Assembly: GCA_002238505.1 (NCBI GenBank)
Contig: MPMM01000010.1
Location: 62,001 to 126,000 of the forward strand
Reading direction: 5' to 3'
DNA from: SAR202 cluster bacterium bin22
GTDB taxonomy: Bacteria; Chloroflexota; Dehalococcoidia; Lucifugimonadales; UBA3495
DNA length: 64,000 nt
Position 1 is the stretch's first letter. Every line of letters begins with the position of its first letter. Of the stretch, positions 36,101 to 44,010 are shown one piece after another. The translations under genes and the position numbers were made by a program. The notes beneath the pieces were generated by a model. The model did no database searches. It was not told where the DNA came from and worked only from the letters and a program-made list of their open reading frames with translations.

Positions 36101-36531
36101 TCATCGGGCTGTGGAAGCCTTTGGGTCATGGCGTCGAGGGATGCCAGGACTCTCCAGCTGTCGTCACCCTCGCCCTCGAATCTCCAGGCAACCATGCCCT
36201 CTTCTACTATGAACTCAGTCTCCCGGGCATCTGCGCCCGGGGAACCATCAGCTCCGGCAGCCCCGGCAGAGGCCCGGAGCCCGGTTTCACCTTGCTGTCC
36301 TGCTGCTCCCTGGGGGCCTGCTGGGCCGGTACGCCCGGCAGCGCCAGCCGGACCCTGGGGTCCGGTCGGGCCGGCTTCGCCTTGGGGACCCACTTGGCCC
36401 TGGGGGCCTGAGGTCCCTTCAGGTCCGGCCTCGACAGCACAGCCCGCCATAGCGAATAAAGCTATAGTGAGCAACACCCCAGCAACCCAGACCAATCTAT
36501 TTCTTGTGGACAGGCACTTCGAGAAATTCAT
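33184..36531 (-). CDS. Lipoprotein with collagen-like, PhoX-like and choice-of-anchor-I regions
   Basis: An 1115-residue lipoprotein (lipobox MAGC, Cys31). Residues about 36-95 are Gly-x-y collagen-like repeats (GPQGQVGPQGEAGPTGPQGP), likely a trimeric stalk. Residues about 130-640 resemble PhoX/DUF839 phosphatases, with the landmark NHELRPG and repeated propeller strands. Residues about 650-1115 match the choice-of-anchor-I domain found in secreted alkaline-phosphatase-like proteins (VTANEGEPNDDYS, VTANEGDARDYAGFSEE, GDTDGDGDHD, RSDDKGSEPEAVTV, DLGPEGLAV). PhoX enzymes release phosphate from organic esters using Ca and Fe; catalytic residues were not verified one by one. The gene is monocistronic. 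Confidence 0.8.
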   Translation of the reverse strand: MNFSKCLSTRNRLVWVAGVLLTIALFAMAGCAVEAGPEGTSGPQGQVGPQGEAGPTGPQGPAGAAGRTGPAGPQGAAGQQGETGLRASAGAAGADGSPGADARETEFIVEEGMVAWRFEGEGDDSWRVLASLDAMTQRLPQPDDSLMITPSASGWEVQHIFTVGNKVGDYQPVGILDGAGAFELDVDTVRVLTNHELRPGLGYAYTLDNGTELRGARVSYFDIDKETLAVKSAGLAYDTIITRYGQVLDQATVDLGDSDLGDLRRLCSSAFYAAGEYGLADDIYFTGEETSDGQLYAQDVANNTLYAVPATGRAAYENVTLLDSGDPGKVAIIIGDDRASAPLLLYLGDKTPGGSFTDRNGLASGSLYVWVEDGGQRSSETFYRTGETRSGKFVEINILDESMAGQEGWDAVGYASMEVQDEMADAAGAFKFSRPEDVDVNPLDGTQFVLNSTGHRSHPNDLWGTVYVVDVDFSDLSAEVTISYSGDDAGGGQFQMGPDFGLRSPDNLDWANDGYIYQQEDRSYGGFGGVSAQEASIWQMDPYNGSVVRIAQVNRNALLPKGAVDTDPDDLGDWETSGVLDVTTLFGADATTLLINVQAHSLNVDLFGDLVQGGQIVLLRRTEPQNIALSRLGGFSSELGAEIVSYDPGTQRAFVTVGSGVEVLDLSNPAEVVAHSAIEVTGGGSVTSVAVHGGVLAAAVQAEDEAANGMVSFYDTETLLQVGSAEVGVQPDMVTFSPNGQYVLTANEGEPNDDYSMDPAGTVSIIDVSGGIGSSSVTTVGFDPAAFDLAGLMTQGLRVFGPGSSLAEDVEPEYIAVSADSSTAYVTLQENNAIAEVNIAQGTVTAILPLGFKDHSMAGNELDASNRDASINIRNWDVLGMYQPDALASYTAADGQMYLVTANEGDARDYAGFSEETRVGDLTLDPRAFPNASTLQQDESLGRLKTTTALGDTDGDGDHDVIYAYGARSFSIWDTSGNLVFDSGSLMAQVLAEEAPVIFNANNFASEFDQRSDDKGSEPEAVTVTKLWGRHYAFVGLERAGGVFIYDVTYPEQARFVDYFNDVDPYGERFTAGDLGPEGLAVVAAEDSPTGTPLLLMASEWSQTTAVFEISLAGR

Positions 36532-36717
36532 ACGCTACCCCGTTTCAATAGCTCTGGAAGTCCCACCTGAGATCCTGAACGTGGCTGTGGGACTCCATGC
36601 AGGGGCTAGGGTAGTGCCCAAAGGAGGAGAGCCGATTAAGGGGCGGTAAAAGTCTCTTTAAGGCCTGGCCAACGTTAGATTAACTGTGAATCGCCTCGGA
36701 ATTTACAGGAGAAAATT

Positions 36718-37209
36718 ATGGAAACTTTCCCATTGACGGTGGAAATTAGCGAGCCCCAGGGGCAGCAATTCGATCCCGTGGAGATGCTGGCAGGTTCCGG
36801 CGCCATGTTCACCAGCATACCCAGCGAGGTCCTGGAAAAGCTCGGAGTGCCCGAAGAGAGGACTGAAACCGTGAGGCTGGCTGACGTCAGGCCTAAACGT
36901 AGAACCAGGGGCAGGACAACAATGAGGCTGCAGGGGGAAGAATTTTCTACGCCGGTAACCTTCGGGGAGCCCGGGGAGCCAGGACTGCTGGGCGACTTGA
37001 CCCTTGGGGCCGCCATACTGGCCGGGAACCCACACACCAGGAGGCTTATCCCGGTTGAGGGCCTGCTGATGACGGAAGGATGCGGTTGGTACCGGTTGAA
37101 GGCAACGGGTGACGCCGTCCCGACTGTCAGCGCCGAATCGAATCGCCCCGGGCAGTACCCGGGGCAACTTCTTGTGCTGGCTTCTATTTCCCAAACCGGT
37201 GACTCCTAG
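36718..37209 (+). CDS. Retropepsin-like protein (AF_0612 family) without catalytic Asp
   Basis: A protein of up to 163 residues. Residues 20-118 follow the clan-AA, AF_0612-type pattern: a hydrophobic strand, the active-site motif, FTSIPSEVLEKLGV, TVRLAD, TPVTFGEPGEPGLLGDLTL, and RRLIPVEGLLM. Where the family has D-T-G-A, this protein has G26-S-G-A29, so the catalytic Asp is missing and proteolysis is unlikely. After Met118 the sequence runs into the 35-bp dispersed repeat and a strong hairpin. The last 40 residues are therefore probably repeat-derived. A conserved non-catalytic role or a decaying gene are both possible. Confidence 0.72.
   Translation: METFPLTVEISEPQGQQFDPVEMLAGSGAMFTSIPSEVLEKLGVPEERTETVRLADVRPKRRTRGRTTMRLQGEEFSTPVTFGEPGEPGLLGDLTLGAAILAGNPHTRRLIPVEGLLMTEGCGWYRLKATGDAVPTVSAESNRPGQYPGQLLVLASISQTGDS
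37103..37137. repeat. 35-bp repeat, copy 2, inside the 3' part of the retropepsin-like ORF
   Basis: Identical to 32467-32501 except for two positions. A 37145-37165 hairpin follows it. In both places the repeat changes the 3' end of a gene. Confidence 0.7.
37145..37165. terminator. Hairpin with GCCCCGGG arms
   Basis: GCCCCGGG (37145-37152), 5-nt loop, CCCGGGGC (37158-37165). It lies directly after the 35-bp repeat, within the annotated C-terminal tail of the retropepsin-like ORF, and suggests that the repeat carries its own hairpin. Confidence 0.45.
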
Positions 37210-37335
37210 AAATGATTCCGGTCGGTTTCCGGGTCATGCTGAGGGGGAAAACCAGATCCAAGGTACGTTGCCGGGGTACTTTCCTGTTGGCTAGAGGAAA
37301 CATAGGAGCAATTGGAACTGAATGAGGGAATATGC

Positions 37336-37425
37336 TGGCGGAGAGAGCGGGATTCGAACCCGCGATACCCTTGCGGGTATACCGGTTTTCGAGACCGGCG
37401 CCTTCAACCACTCGGCCACCTCTCC
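37336..37425 (-). tRNA. tRNA-Ser(CGA)
   Basis: A complete class II tRNA on the minus strand. The acceptor stem starts GGAGAGG and pairs with the CTCTCC end. The D arm reads GCCGAGTGGTTGAAGGC. The anticodon loop CTCGAAA gives anticodon CGA (complement of 37389-37391). A long variable arm (TACCCGCAAGGGTA) is followed by the T arm GGGTTCGAATCCC. The discriminator is G and the 3' CCA is encoded. It reads the Ser codon UCG. Confidence 0.97.
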
Positions 37426-37852
37426 GCGCGGGGCAACTACGAATTATAACCGTGCGCAGCGACGTCGGCAATTTGGCCTTGCGGTTCGGTACCGTTCCCA
37501 TCCAGGTGGTTTCATTTGGGAGACAAGGGCGGACACACAGGTCTGCCCCTGCCGTTCCGGTTGTCCATACCACCTGAAACGAAACCCGGCGTTGCGATTC
37601 CTTTCGCCTGAAACGCCAGGCCTGGCTGGCCCTTCTCCCAGCTTGACTTTGGTTACCAGCGGCAAGATACTATTCCGGCTTTGGCAAAGATTTGGCGGGC
37701 GTGAAGCAGAATCCTGCAAGCCGCCGCCATTCTGCGGTGCAAACCGTTGTCGCGGGGCCCTGGCAGGACCGACACCGATGACCCTGCGCCGACGAACCTG
37801 CACCAACGAACCTGCGCCAAAGAACCTGCGCCGATGAACGAAGGAGAAGGTC
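37426..37852. other. Intergenic region with short tandem repeats
   Basis: About 430 bp without a gene. Four 14-bp tandem units (CCTGCGCCGACGAA and close variants) occupy 37783-37838, ending just before the GAAGGAGAAGG ribosome binding site of the next gene. Confidence 0.6.
37783..37838. repeat. Four 14-bp tandem repeats upstream of an LLM gene
   Basis: Units start at 37783, 37797, 37811 and 37825 with consensus CCTGCRCCRAMGAA. They end 2 bp before the Shine-Dalgarno of the LLM oxidoreductase gene and could affect its expression by copy-number change. Confidence 0.7.
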
Positions 37853-38902
37853 TTGGAACTAACTGCAGCGATTGAATTCGACATCCGCGACGTCAACGAC
37901 CAGCCTGCCGCCTTCCGCGACAGTTTCGAGCAGGTGGACGTGGCGGAGGAATCGGGGTTTCACAGTATCTGGCTGGCCGAACGACACTTCCAGCCCCAGC
38001 GGTCGGTGCTGTCTTCCCCCATCGTGGTAGCCGCCGCCATCGCCAACCGCACCGAACGGGTACGGGTGGGAATCGCGGTGCAGGTGCTGCCGTTGAACCA
38101 CCCCATCCGCATCGCCGAAGAGGCTGCCACCGTGGACCAGATCAGCCAGGGCCGGTTCAACTTCGGAATTGGCCGCAGCGGCCTGACTATCTCCTACAGC
38201 GGCTACAACATTCCCTACTCGGAAAGCCGGGGCCGTTTCTGGGAGTCCCTGGAAGTTATCCTGAAGGCCTGGACCACCGACGAGTTCAGCTACGAAGGCG
38301 AGTTCTACAACTTCCATAATGTGCGCCTTATGCCCAAGCCGGTCCAGCAACCGCATCCTCCCATCCGCATGGCCTGCGCCAGCCTGGAAAGCTTTGCCCG
38401 GGCGGGCAGCATGGGAATACCCATCTTCGTCAACGTTGGCTTTGGCACCTTCTCTGACCTGAAGGCCAGGATTGAGCACTTTTCGGAAGCCTGGCGGGAG
38501 GCGGGAATCGCCGGCGAGCCCGACGTGGGCATCCGCGTGCCGGTTTACACTGCCTCCGATTCGGAGAAGGCCCGCTCGGAGCCCAGGGACAGCATGCTTG
38601 CCTTCTATCAGCGACAGTCCAACTTGATGATTTCGCGGCTGGGAGACGAGGGAGTGACCGACCCCGAGGGCATGCGAAAACGGGCAGAAGCCCTGGGCCA
38701 ACTTTCCTACGACGAGGTACTGGAGTCGCGTGTCGTTTTTGGTACGCCTGACCAGGTTATTGACCGGTTCCAGCATCTGAAGAAGGAACTGGGCATATCG
38801 ATGGTTGTGGGTGACGTCAACGCCGGTGGCCGAGTGCCTCCGGACCAGGTGCTGGAATCCATGCGACTGCTGGGAAAAGAGGTCGCTCCTAACCTGGAGT
38901 GA
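37853..38902 (+). CDS. LLM class flavin-dependent oxidoreductase (second paralogue)
   Basis: A 349-residue luciferase-like TIM-barrel flavoenzyme. Landmarks are VAEESGFHSIWLAERHF, RVRVGIAVQVLPLNHPIRIAEE, GRFNFGIGRSG, LMPKPVQQPHPPIRMA and FGTPDQVIDRFQHL. Compared with 8850-9899 it is a distant paralogue rather than a recent duplicate. It starts at TTG 37853 with GAAGGAGAAGG just upstream. It probably works as an FMNH2- or F420H2-dependent monooxygenase; the substrate is unknown. Confidence 0.9.
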   Translation: MELTAAIEFDIRDVNDQPAAFRDSFEQVDVAEESGFHSIWLAERHFQPQRSVLSSPIVVAAAIANRTERVRVGIAVQVLPLNHPIRIAEEAATVDQISQGRFNFGIGRSGLTISYSGYNIPYSESRGRFWESLEVILKAWTTDEFSYEGEFYNFHNVRLMPKPVQQPHPPIRMACASLESFARAGSMGIPIFVNVGFGTFSDLKARIEHFSEAWREAGIAGEPDVGIRVPVYTASDSEKARSEPRDSMLAFYQRQSNLMISRLGDEGVTDPEGMRKRAEALGQLSYDEVLESRVVFGTPDQVIDRFQHLKKELGISMVVGDVNAGGRVPPDQVLESMRLLGKEVAPNLE

Positions 38903-39475
38903 CTCCTGCGGATCTTCCGCTGGCTAACGGGACCGGACACGGCCATGGGATAACCGCACCGGCGACGCAACACCGGCGAACTCCCCCTCCCGGGCAACGA
39001 TACCCACACCTCGGCCCGGGCGTCCACTGGCCTTGCTATGGCAGTGTTGAGCCATCGGGCCGGCCCAGCGCCGAATTATATCCCCCCACAGGCAACTTAA
39101 CTGCCGCAAAGTATGCTTGCCCTGACCCACGCCCCTTGCCGGTCTGCATAACCCCTGCCTACCATGAATACTTGGCAAGGGACTGACCAAAGCGTGGTAA
39201 GCCCCCGCCGCCCTGGATTCCCGCCCGCGAACCTCACTGACGAATCAGCCACGGAAACCTCTTAGCGGGTGCTAAGTTGTCCGCACTTGGGGGTAAAGGC
39301 TTCAAATACCAAAAGAGCAGAAATTAACGGGAATGGCGGGTATTTCTTAATTTCCGCATGGGCCGGCAAGGCGACTTAAAGACACCGCTGCCAGCGCCGG
39401 GGCCCCTCCCTAAAGTGATTCAACCGGGGAAAGTGCTACACTAATATTCACCAGAAACACTGGCCTGGTGACGGT
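38903..39475. other. Intergenic region, no gene seen
   Basis: About 570 bp. The ORFs present are short and of implausible composition. No RNA gene or strong hairpin is seen. The last 60 bp are relatively AT-rich and may hold the promoter of the membrane-protein gene. Confidence 0.5.
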
Positions 39476-41059
39476 ATGCTTCGGCTGAAAACGCTCCTTT
39501 TCCTCCTTTTCGCGTCCATCGGTATTCTTGCAATGGGCCTTTCCGCGGCCCCCGCATATGCCCACGGCTTCGGCGAACGCTACGATCTTCCCCTGCCCTT
39601 GACATATTTCGTTATCGGGGGAGCGGCGGCGGTGGTCCTGTCCTTCCTGGTAGTGGGCATCTTCCTGCGCGGGGAATACAGCGGCGAGCGGTACCCAAGG
39701 CTGAATCTGTTCGGGTTGGAACCCCTCAGACTGATCCTGTCGGGGCCCTTAACCTGGTTCCTTAAAACGGCTTCGTTATTACTCTTTCTCTTGGTTATTG
39801 CCACGGGGCTGTACGGTTCCGAGCGTCCAGTCAACAACCTGACGCCCACCTTCGTGTGGATAATCTGGTGGGTAGGTATGGGCTTCGTGGTTTCCCTGGT
39901 GGGAAACCTCTGGGCGGTGGTAAATCCCTGGAAGATAATCTTCGGGCTGGCTGAATTCCTCTACCACCGGGTCAATCCGCAGTGGGAGTTGACGCTGGGC
40001 CTGGACTACGCCCACCGGGTGGGGGTGTGGCCGTCCGTGTTCCTGTTCTTCGCCTTTGTGTGGGTAGAGAACGCGCTGCCCGAAAGCGCTTCCCCCGCCC
40101 TGCTGGCCTGGCTGATAATCGCTTACAGCCTGCTGACCCTTGGGGGCATGTTCCTTTTCGGCAAGCACCAGTGGCTAAGGTATGGCGAGGTCTTTACTGT
40201 CATCTACGGCTTCCTCACCCGCTTCTCCATTACCGAGGTGCGGACCAGTGACCCCGTAGTCTGCCACGAGTGTTCCGGGCCCCATTGCAGTGGAGGGACG
40301 AGCAACTACAGGTCCGGCTGCGTGGACTGCTATGAGTGCTTCGAATACGCCCGCGACCGGCAGTTGAATCTGCGCCCCCCGGCAATAGGGCTGCACGCGC
40401 AGGAGTCCTTGCCAGTGGGACTAACTGCGCTGGTGCTGCTGGTGCTGTCCACGGTTACCTTCGACGGCTTCAGCGATACTCCCGAATGGGCCTCGGCGCT
40501 GGGCTGGGCCCTGACCCAGACTCCACAGCTCACATCCCCCTATTTCAATGGCCTGGTAATTGCCAACACCCTGGGCCTCGTCCTCTTTCCCCTGACCTTC
40601 GCTGCGGTTTACTGGGTCTTTTGCGCAATGATGCAGGGGGTAGTAGCGCGCCGGGGCGCACCTGGGCCCACACCGCCGCAACTGATGACGGCCTTTGTGT
40701 ATTCCCTGGTGCCCATCGCCCTGGCTTACCACTTTGCCCACTACCTGGGTTTCCTGCTGATCCAGGGGCAGCTGATAATTCCGCTGGCCTCCGATCCTTT
40801 CGGTAATGGCGCCGACTTCTTTGGCACGGCGAGTTACGTGGTGAACATCACCATTACCAACGCCAGGTTTATCTGGTTCTTTGCCGTCATGTCCATCGTG
40901 GTAGGGCACATAATCGCCGTGTATCTGGCCCATCTCAAGGCTGTGACCATCTACGGAAGCGGCCGACTGGCCCTGAAAAGCCAGGTTCCCATGCTGGCCC
41001 TGATGGTGATATACACCGTAGTGAGCCTGTGGATAATCTCCCGCCCAATTACGGAGTGA
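39476..41059 (+). CDS. Polytopic membrane protein with a Cys-rich loop (fenitrothion-hydrolase-like family)
   Basis: A 527-residue integral membrane protein with a signal-like N-terminus ending HGFGERYDLPLPL and about 11-12 hydrophobic helices. This start motif and layout recall a family in Actinobacteria and Chloroflexota that databases often label fenitrothion hydrolase; that name is from memory and the enzymatic role is not established for this protein. Between helices, residues about 262-287 form a Cys-rich loop with CHEC, HC, CVDCYEC spacing (seven Cys and two His), suited to a zinc or iron-sulfur site. His residues in helices (HHxG-like and AYHFAHYLG) may bind a metal or heme. Role is unknown. 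Confidence 0.7.
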   Translation: MLRLKTLLFLLFASIGILAMGLSAAPAYAHGFGERYDLPLPLTYFVIGGAAAVVLSFLVVGIFLRGEYSGERYPRLNLFGLEPLRLILSGPLTWFLKTASLLLFLLVIATGLYGSERPVNNLTPTFVWIIWWVGMGFVVSLVGNLWAVVNPWKIIFGLAEFLYHRVNPQWELTLGLDYAHRVGVWPSVFLFFAFVWVENALPESASPALLAWLIIAYSLLTLGGMFLFGKHQWLRYGEVFTVIYGFLTRFSITEVRTSDPVVCHECSGPHCSGGTSNYRSGCVDCYECFEYARDRQLNLRPPAIGLHAQESLPVGLTALVLLVLSTVTFDGFSDTPEWASALGWALTQTPQLTSPYFNGLVIANTLGLVLFPLTFAAVYWVFCAMMQGVVARRGAPGPTPPQLMTAFVYSLVPIALAYHFAHYLGFLLIQGQLIIPLASDPFGNGADFFGTASYVVNITITNARFIWFFAVMSIVVGHIIAVYLAHLKAVTIYGSGRLALKSQVPMLALMVIYTVVSLWIISRPITE

Positions 41060-41153
41060 CGGGATTCACCACGAAGTTGCACGAAGTTACACGAAGGCGC
41101 TTCGCCAGCATATCCTCGTCACGGTGAGGTTCACTCCGCCCCCAAAGCAAGAA

Positions 41154-41173
41154 GCCGGGCATAACGGCCCGGC
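41154..41173. terminator. Hairpin between convergent genes
   Basis: GCCGGGC and GCCCGGC with a 6-nt loop, located between the convergent Cys-loop membrane-protein and FAH genes. It may act as a terminator for either. Confidence 0.5.
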
Positions 41174-41219
41174 CTCCCTGCTCTTAGCATGCCTTCCAGT
41201 CTTTCGTGGATGAAGCGGA

Positions 41220-41990
41220 CTAGCCCTCCAGCTTAACCGGATTGCGGAGGATGCCGATGCCGTCAATGTCGATTTCGCAGATGGCTCCGTCGTTCATGTT
41301 GCTGGTGGTGCCGGGAGTGCCGGTGTAGATGCAGTCCCCGGCTTCCAGGGTCACGTAGCGGGATATGAACTCGATCATGGTAGGCACGTCGAAAATCAGG
41401 TGGGCGGTGGACTCGTTCTGCTCCTCGTCGCCATTGACCCGGGTGCGCAAGTGCTGGGCATGGGGGTCCAGGTCAGTTTCGATCCAGGGACCCATTGGCG
41501 AGAAGGTGTCGGCAGACTTGGCCCTCCACCAGTCGGAGTTGTTGTCGTTGCGGTCGCGACGCTGCCAGTCGCGAGCGCTTACATCGTTGCCGCAGGTGTA
41601 GCCGAAGACGTGGTTCAGGGCGTCTTCTTTGGATACGTTCTTGCAGGTGTCCTTGATGATGGCTACCAGTTCGCCTTCAGCATCCAGTCGCTCAACCTCT
41701 TTGGGGCGGACGATAGTGTCCTCAGGGCCAATAACGCTGGTGGGGGTCTTGTGGAAAACCATGGGGTACTGGGGCGCAGGCCGGTCGCCGATGTGGCTGG
41801 TGTAGTTCAGGCCCATCGCCAGGATTTTGCCGGGGACCACGGGGGCCAGCAGCTTGACGTCGCTGAGTTTGTGGACGTGGTCGGTGACGGTGTAGCTACC
41901 GAAAAGGTCGCCCTCAATGGCGGCCACGTTGTCGCCATCAATGACTCCGTAATGAATGCTACCGTGGGCTTCGTACCGGGCTATTCTCAT
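41220..41990 (-). CDS. Fumarylacetoacetate hydrolase (FAH) family protein
   Basis: A 256-residue FAH-fold enzyme. The N-terminal small domain ends near LLAPVVPGKILAMGLNY. The catalytic domain holds the metal-binding ExE pattern in DAEGELVAII, NDVSARDWQ, the Lys-containing segment WWRAKSADTFSPMGPWI and the C-terminal GDCIYTGTPG. The family hydrolyses or decarboxylates acyl-pyruvates and related 2-oxo acids at a Mg site. AAGGAG precedes the ATG by six nt. Pathway partners are not adjacent, so the precise reaction is not assigned. Confidence 0.9.
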   Translation of the reverse strand: MRIARYEAHGSIHYGVIDGDNVAAIEGDLFGSYTVTDHVHKLSDVKLLAPVVPGKILAMGLNYTSHIGDRPAPQYPMVFHKTPTSVIGPEDTIVRPKEVERLDAEGELVAIIKDTCKNVSKEDALNHVFGYTCGNDVSARDWQRRDRNDNNSDWWRAKSADTFSPMGPWIETDLDPHAQHLRTRVNGDEEQNESTAHLIFDVPTMIEFISRYVTLEAGDCIYTGTPGTTSNMNDGAICEIDIDGIGILRNPVKLEG

Positions 41991-42433
41991 CAGGTACTCC
42001 TTGAGTTTGTGCTGAAATTTTCGCCACGTAATGTTAGCACCAAGAAAGGGGGTTGGCTACCGTGGGGGCTGGGGCCAGGCAAACGCATTCTCCCACCACG
42101 CCGGCGTTTCCAGGCAAAGACGAGGGCCGATTCGGCGCTCTTCAAGTTCGAGGTTCTCGACGGCGCAGGAACGACAGAATCTTACAAAGTTAGACGCGTT
42201 GGGCCTGGGCAAGAAGCGTGGTTCAAGGCAAGTATCTCTACCTTTATTGTATGGACCAGCGATTCAGTGTTCTTGCAGGACCTGACCACAATGCTACAAT
42301 CTCGTTTGGGCTGCCCGTCGAGCCGAGGACTCCCAATCTGGGCAATCCCGAGAAAAGACTTCCACACGGCGGTCACAGTCGAGCAATCAGGGGGCGATGC
42401 AACATCGCCCCCGTTCTTGTCGGGGATTCAATT
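41991..42433. other. Intergenic region upstream of the GNAT gene
   Basis: About 440 bp without a convincing gene. The notable element is the strong hairpin at 42390-42412. Confidence 0.5.
42390..42412 (+). terminator. Strong GC hairpin just upstream of the GNAT start
   Basis: GGGGGCGATG and CATCGCCCCC (10 bp) with a 3-nt loop, followed by GTTCTTGT. It ends 21 bp before the GNAT ATG, so it may terminate an upstream transcript or attenuate GNAT translation. Confidence 0.5.
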
Positions 42434-42949
42434 ATGCAGTTCGAGTTTGATGAGTGGCAGGTACGAAGCTTTCGACCGGACGACGCGCCAGCGCTAGCAA
42501 AGTATGGCAACAACCGAGAGGTTTGGCGAAATATATGGGACCAGCACCCTTATCCATACGGAATTGAGGATGCGCAAGAGTGGATACAATATGCGATGCA
42601 GCAAGACCCTGAGACGGTATTCGCCATTGCCAATGCCACCGAAACCATCGGTTCCATTGGCATGTTGCCACAGAGCGACGTGGCCCGGCTTTCCGCCGAA
42701 GTGGGATATTGGCTGGGCCAGTCCTTCTGGGGTCGGGGCATCGCCACCGAGTCACTGAAATTTCTGACCGAATACGCTTTTGCCGAGTTGGGCCTGGTTC
42801 GGTTGTATGCAACCGTTTTGGAATGGAATCCGGCCTCAGCGCGGGTACTGGAAAAAGCGGGTTACGAATATGAGGGCTTGATGCGCAAGAGCGCCATCAA
42901 GGATGGGCAAATCGTGGACCAGTGGCTGTATGCGAAGGTGCGGGAGTAG
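42434..42949 (+). CDS. GNAT-family N-acetyltransferase (RimJ/RimL-like)
   Basis: A 171-residue acetyltransferase. The GNAT fold is seen in VRSFRPDDAPALAKYGNN, the central strand ETIGSIGMLP, EVGYWLGQSFWGRGIATES (acetyl-CoA pyrophosphate loop, Q-x-x-G-x-G/A type) and the C-terminal NPASARVLEKAGYEYEG. This is the RimJ/RimL-like branch that acetylates N-termini or small amines. The ATG at 42434 follows CGGGGAT; longer reading frames upstream lack protein-like content. Confidence 0.88.
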   Translation: MQFEFDEWQVRSFRPDDAPALAKYGNNREVWRNIWDQHPYPYGIEDAQEWIQYAMQQDPETVFAIANATETIGSIGMLPQSDVARLSAEVGYWLGQSFWGRGIATESLKFLTEYAFAELGLVRLYATVLEWNPASARVLEKAGYEYEGLMRKSAIKDGQIVDQWLYAKVRE

Positions 42950-43136
42950 GTTGTCCATGCCAAACCGCATTTGCCGGGCTTTACGAGCTTGAGGCAGGCC
43001 GAACAGGTTCTCTTTTCCCTTATTGGAAAGGGTCAACGTGAGGGGGAAAGCTCGCTGGCAAGCTACATCCCCCATCCTGACCTACCCCCGCCGAAGAGAA
43101 TGGGACTGGCTCAAAGGTTCTCAGGAATGATAACGG

Positions 43137-43961
43137 CTAGCCTGGTTGCGCGTACTGCTGCTGGGCCAGAGTCTGGTAGGTGACCGGCGTCACCTGCACC
43201 AGGCCCGCGTCCACGGGGAGAACAACCCCGTTGACCCAGCGGGCTTCGTCGCTGGCCAGGTACAGGGCGGCGTAGCCAATGTCCCAGGAGTCGCCTTCAG
43301 TGCGAAGGGGGGCGGCGCGGCGGCGGATTTCCCGCAGGTCATCGTCCATGCGCGGTGCCACCATGGGGGAATAGACCAGGCCAGGGGCGATGCAGTTGAC
43401 TCGTATGCCGTCGGGGCCGTGGTCGGCGGCCATGGACATGGTCAGTCCCTGCACTGCAGCCTTGGAAGTGGTGTAGGGAGTGCTGCTGTGGGCCCGCAGT
43501 CCGGCAATGGAAGAAATGTTGATGATGGAGCCCCCGCCGCTTTCGATCATCTTCGGGATGGCATACTTGCTGCACAGGACAATGCTCTTAACGTTGACGG
43601 CCATCACAAAGTCCCAGTCTTCTTCGCTTATCTCCAGGACTGAACCCCGTCGGGAGATTCCCACGTTGTTGTCCAGCACGTCCAGCCTTCCCCAGCGGTC
43701 CACGGCGGCGTCCACCATGCGGCGGCAGTCGTCGGCATCTATGACGTTGGCCTCAAACACTTCTGCCTCGCCGCCCTCATCGCGAATGATGGCCAGGGTT
43801 TCCTCGGCGCGGGCCTGCACGTTGTCCACCAGCAGGACTTTCGCCCCCTCCCGGGCAAAGAGTACGGCGGCGGCCTTGCCGTTGCCCACTCCCGGGCCGC
43901 TGGAACCGGCGCCGGTTACAATCGCTACCTTTCCTTCCAGTCTGCCGCTGCGTTCGGGCAT
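43137..43961 (-). CDS. Short-chain dehydrogenase/reductase (SDR)
   Basis: A 274-residue SDR from ATG 43961, which has CAGGAGT seven nt upstream; the earlier in-frame start at 43985 is less likely. The cofactor loop TGAGSSGPGVGNGKA carries a small insertion relative to TGxxxGxG. NNVG replaces NNAG at residues 98-101. The catalytic Ser150/151 and Tyr163-x3-Lys167 (YTTSK) are intact. It interconverts alcohol and carbonyl groups with NAD(P). Its C-terminal tail is longer than usual and Gln-rich (TLAQQQYAQPG). Confidence 0.88.
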   Translation of the reverse strand: MPERSGRLEGKVAIVTGAGSSGPGVGNGKAAAVLFAREGAKVLLVDNVQARAEETLAIIRDEGGEAEVFEANVIDADDCRRMVDAAVDRWGRLDVLDNNVGISRRGSVLEISEEDWDFVMAVNVKSIVLCSKYAIPKMIESGGGSIINISSIAGLRAHSSTPYTTSKAAVQGLTMSMAADHGPDGIRVNCIAPGLVYSPMVAPRMDDDLREIRRRAAPLRTEGDSWDIGYAALYLASDEARWVNGVVLPVDAGLVQVTPVTYQTLAQQQYAQPG

Positions 43962-44010
43962 GGTTATGACTCCTGATTGAACCATAGGTGGGTTCGTAAT
44001 TGCTGAGCGC

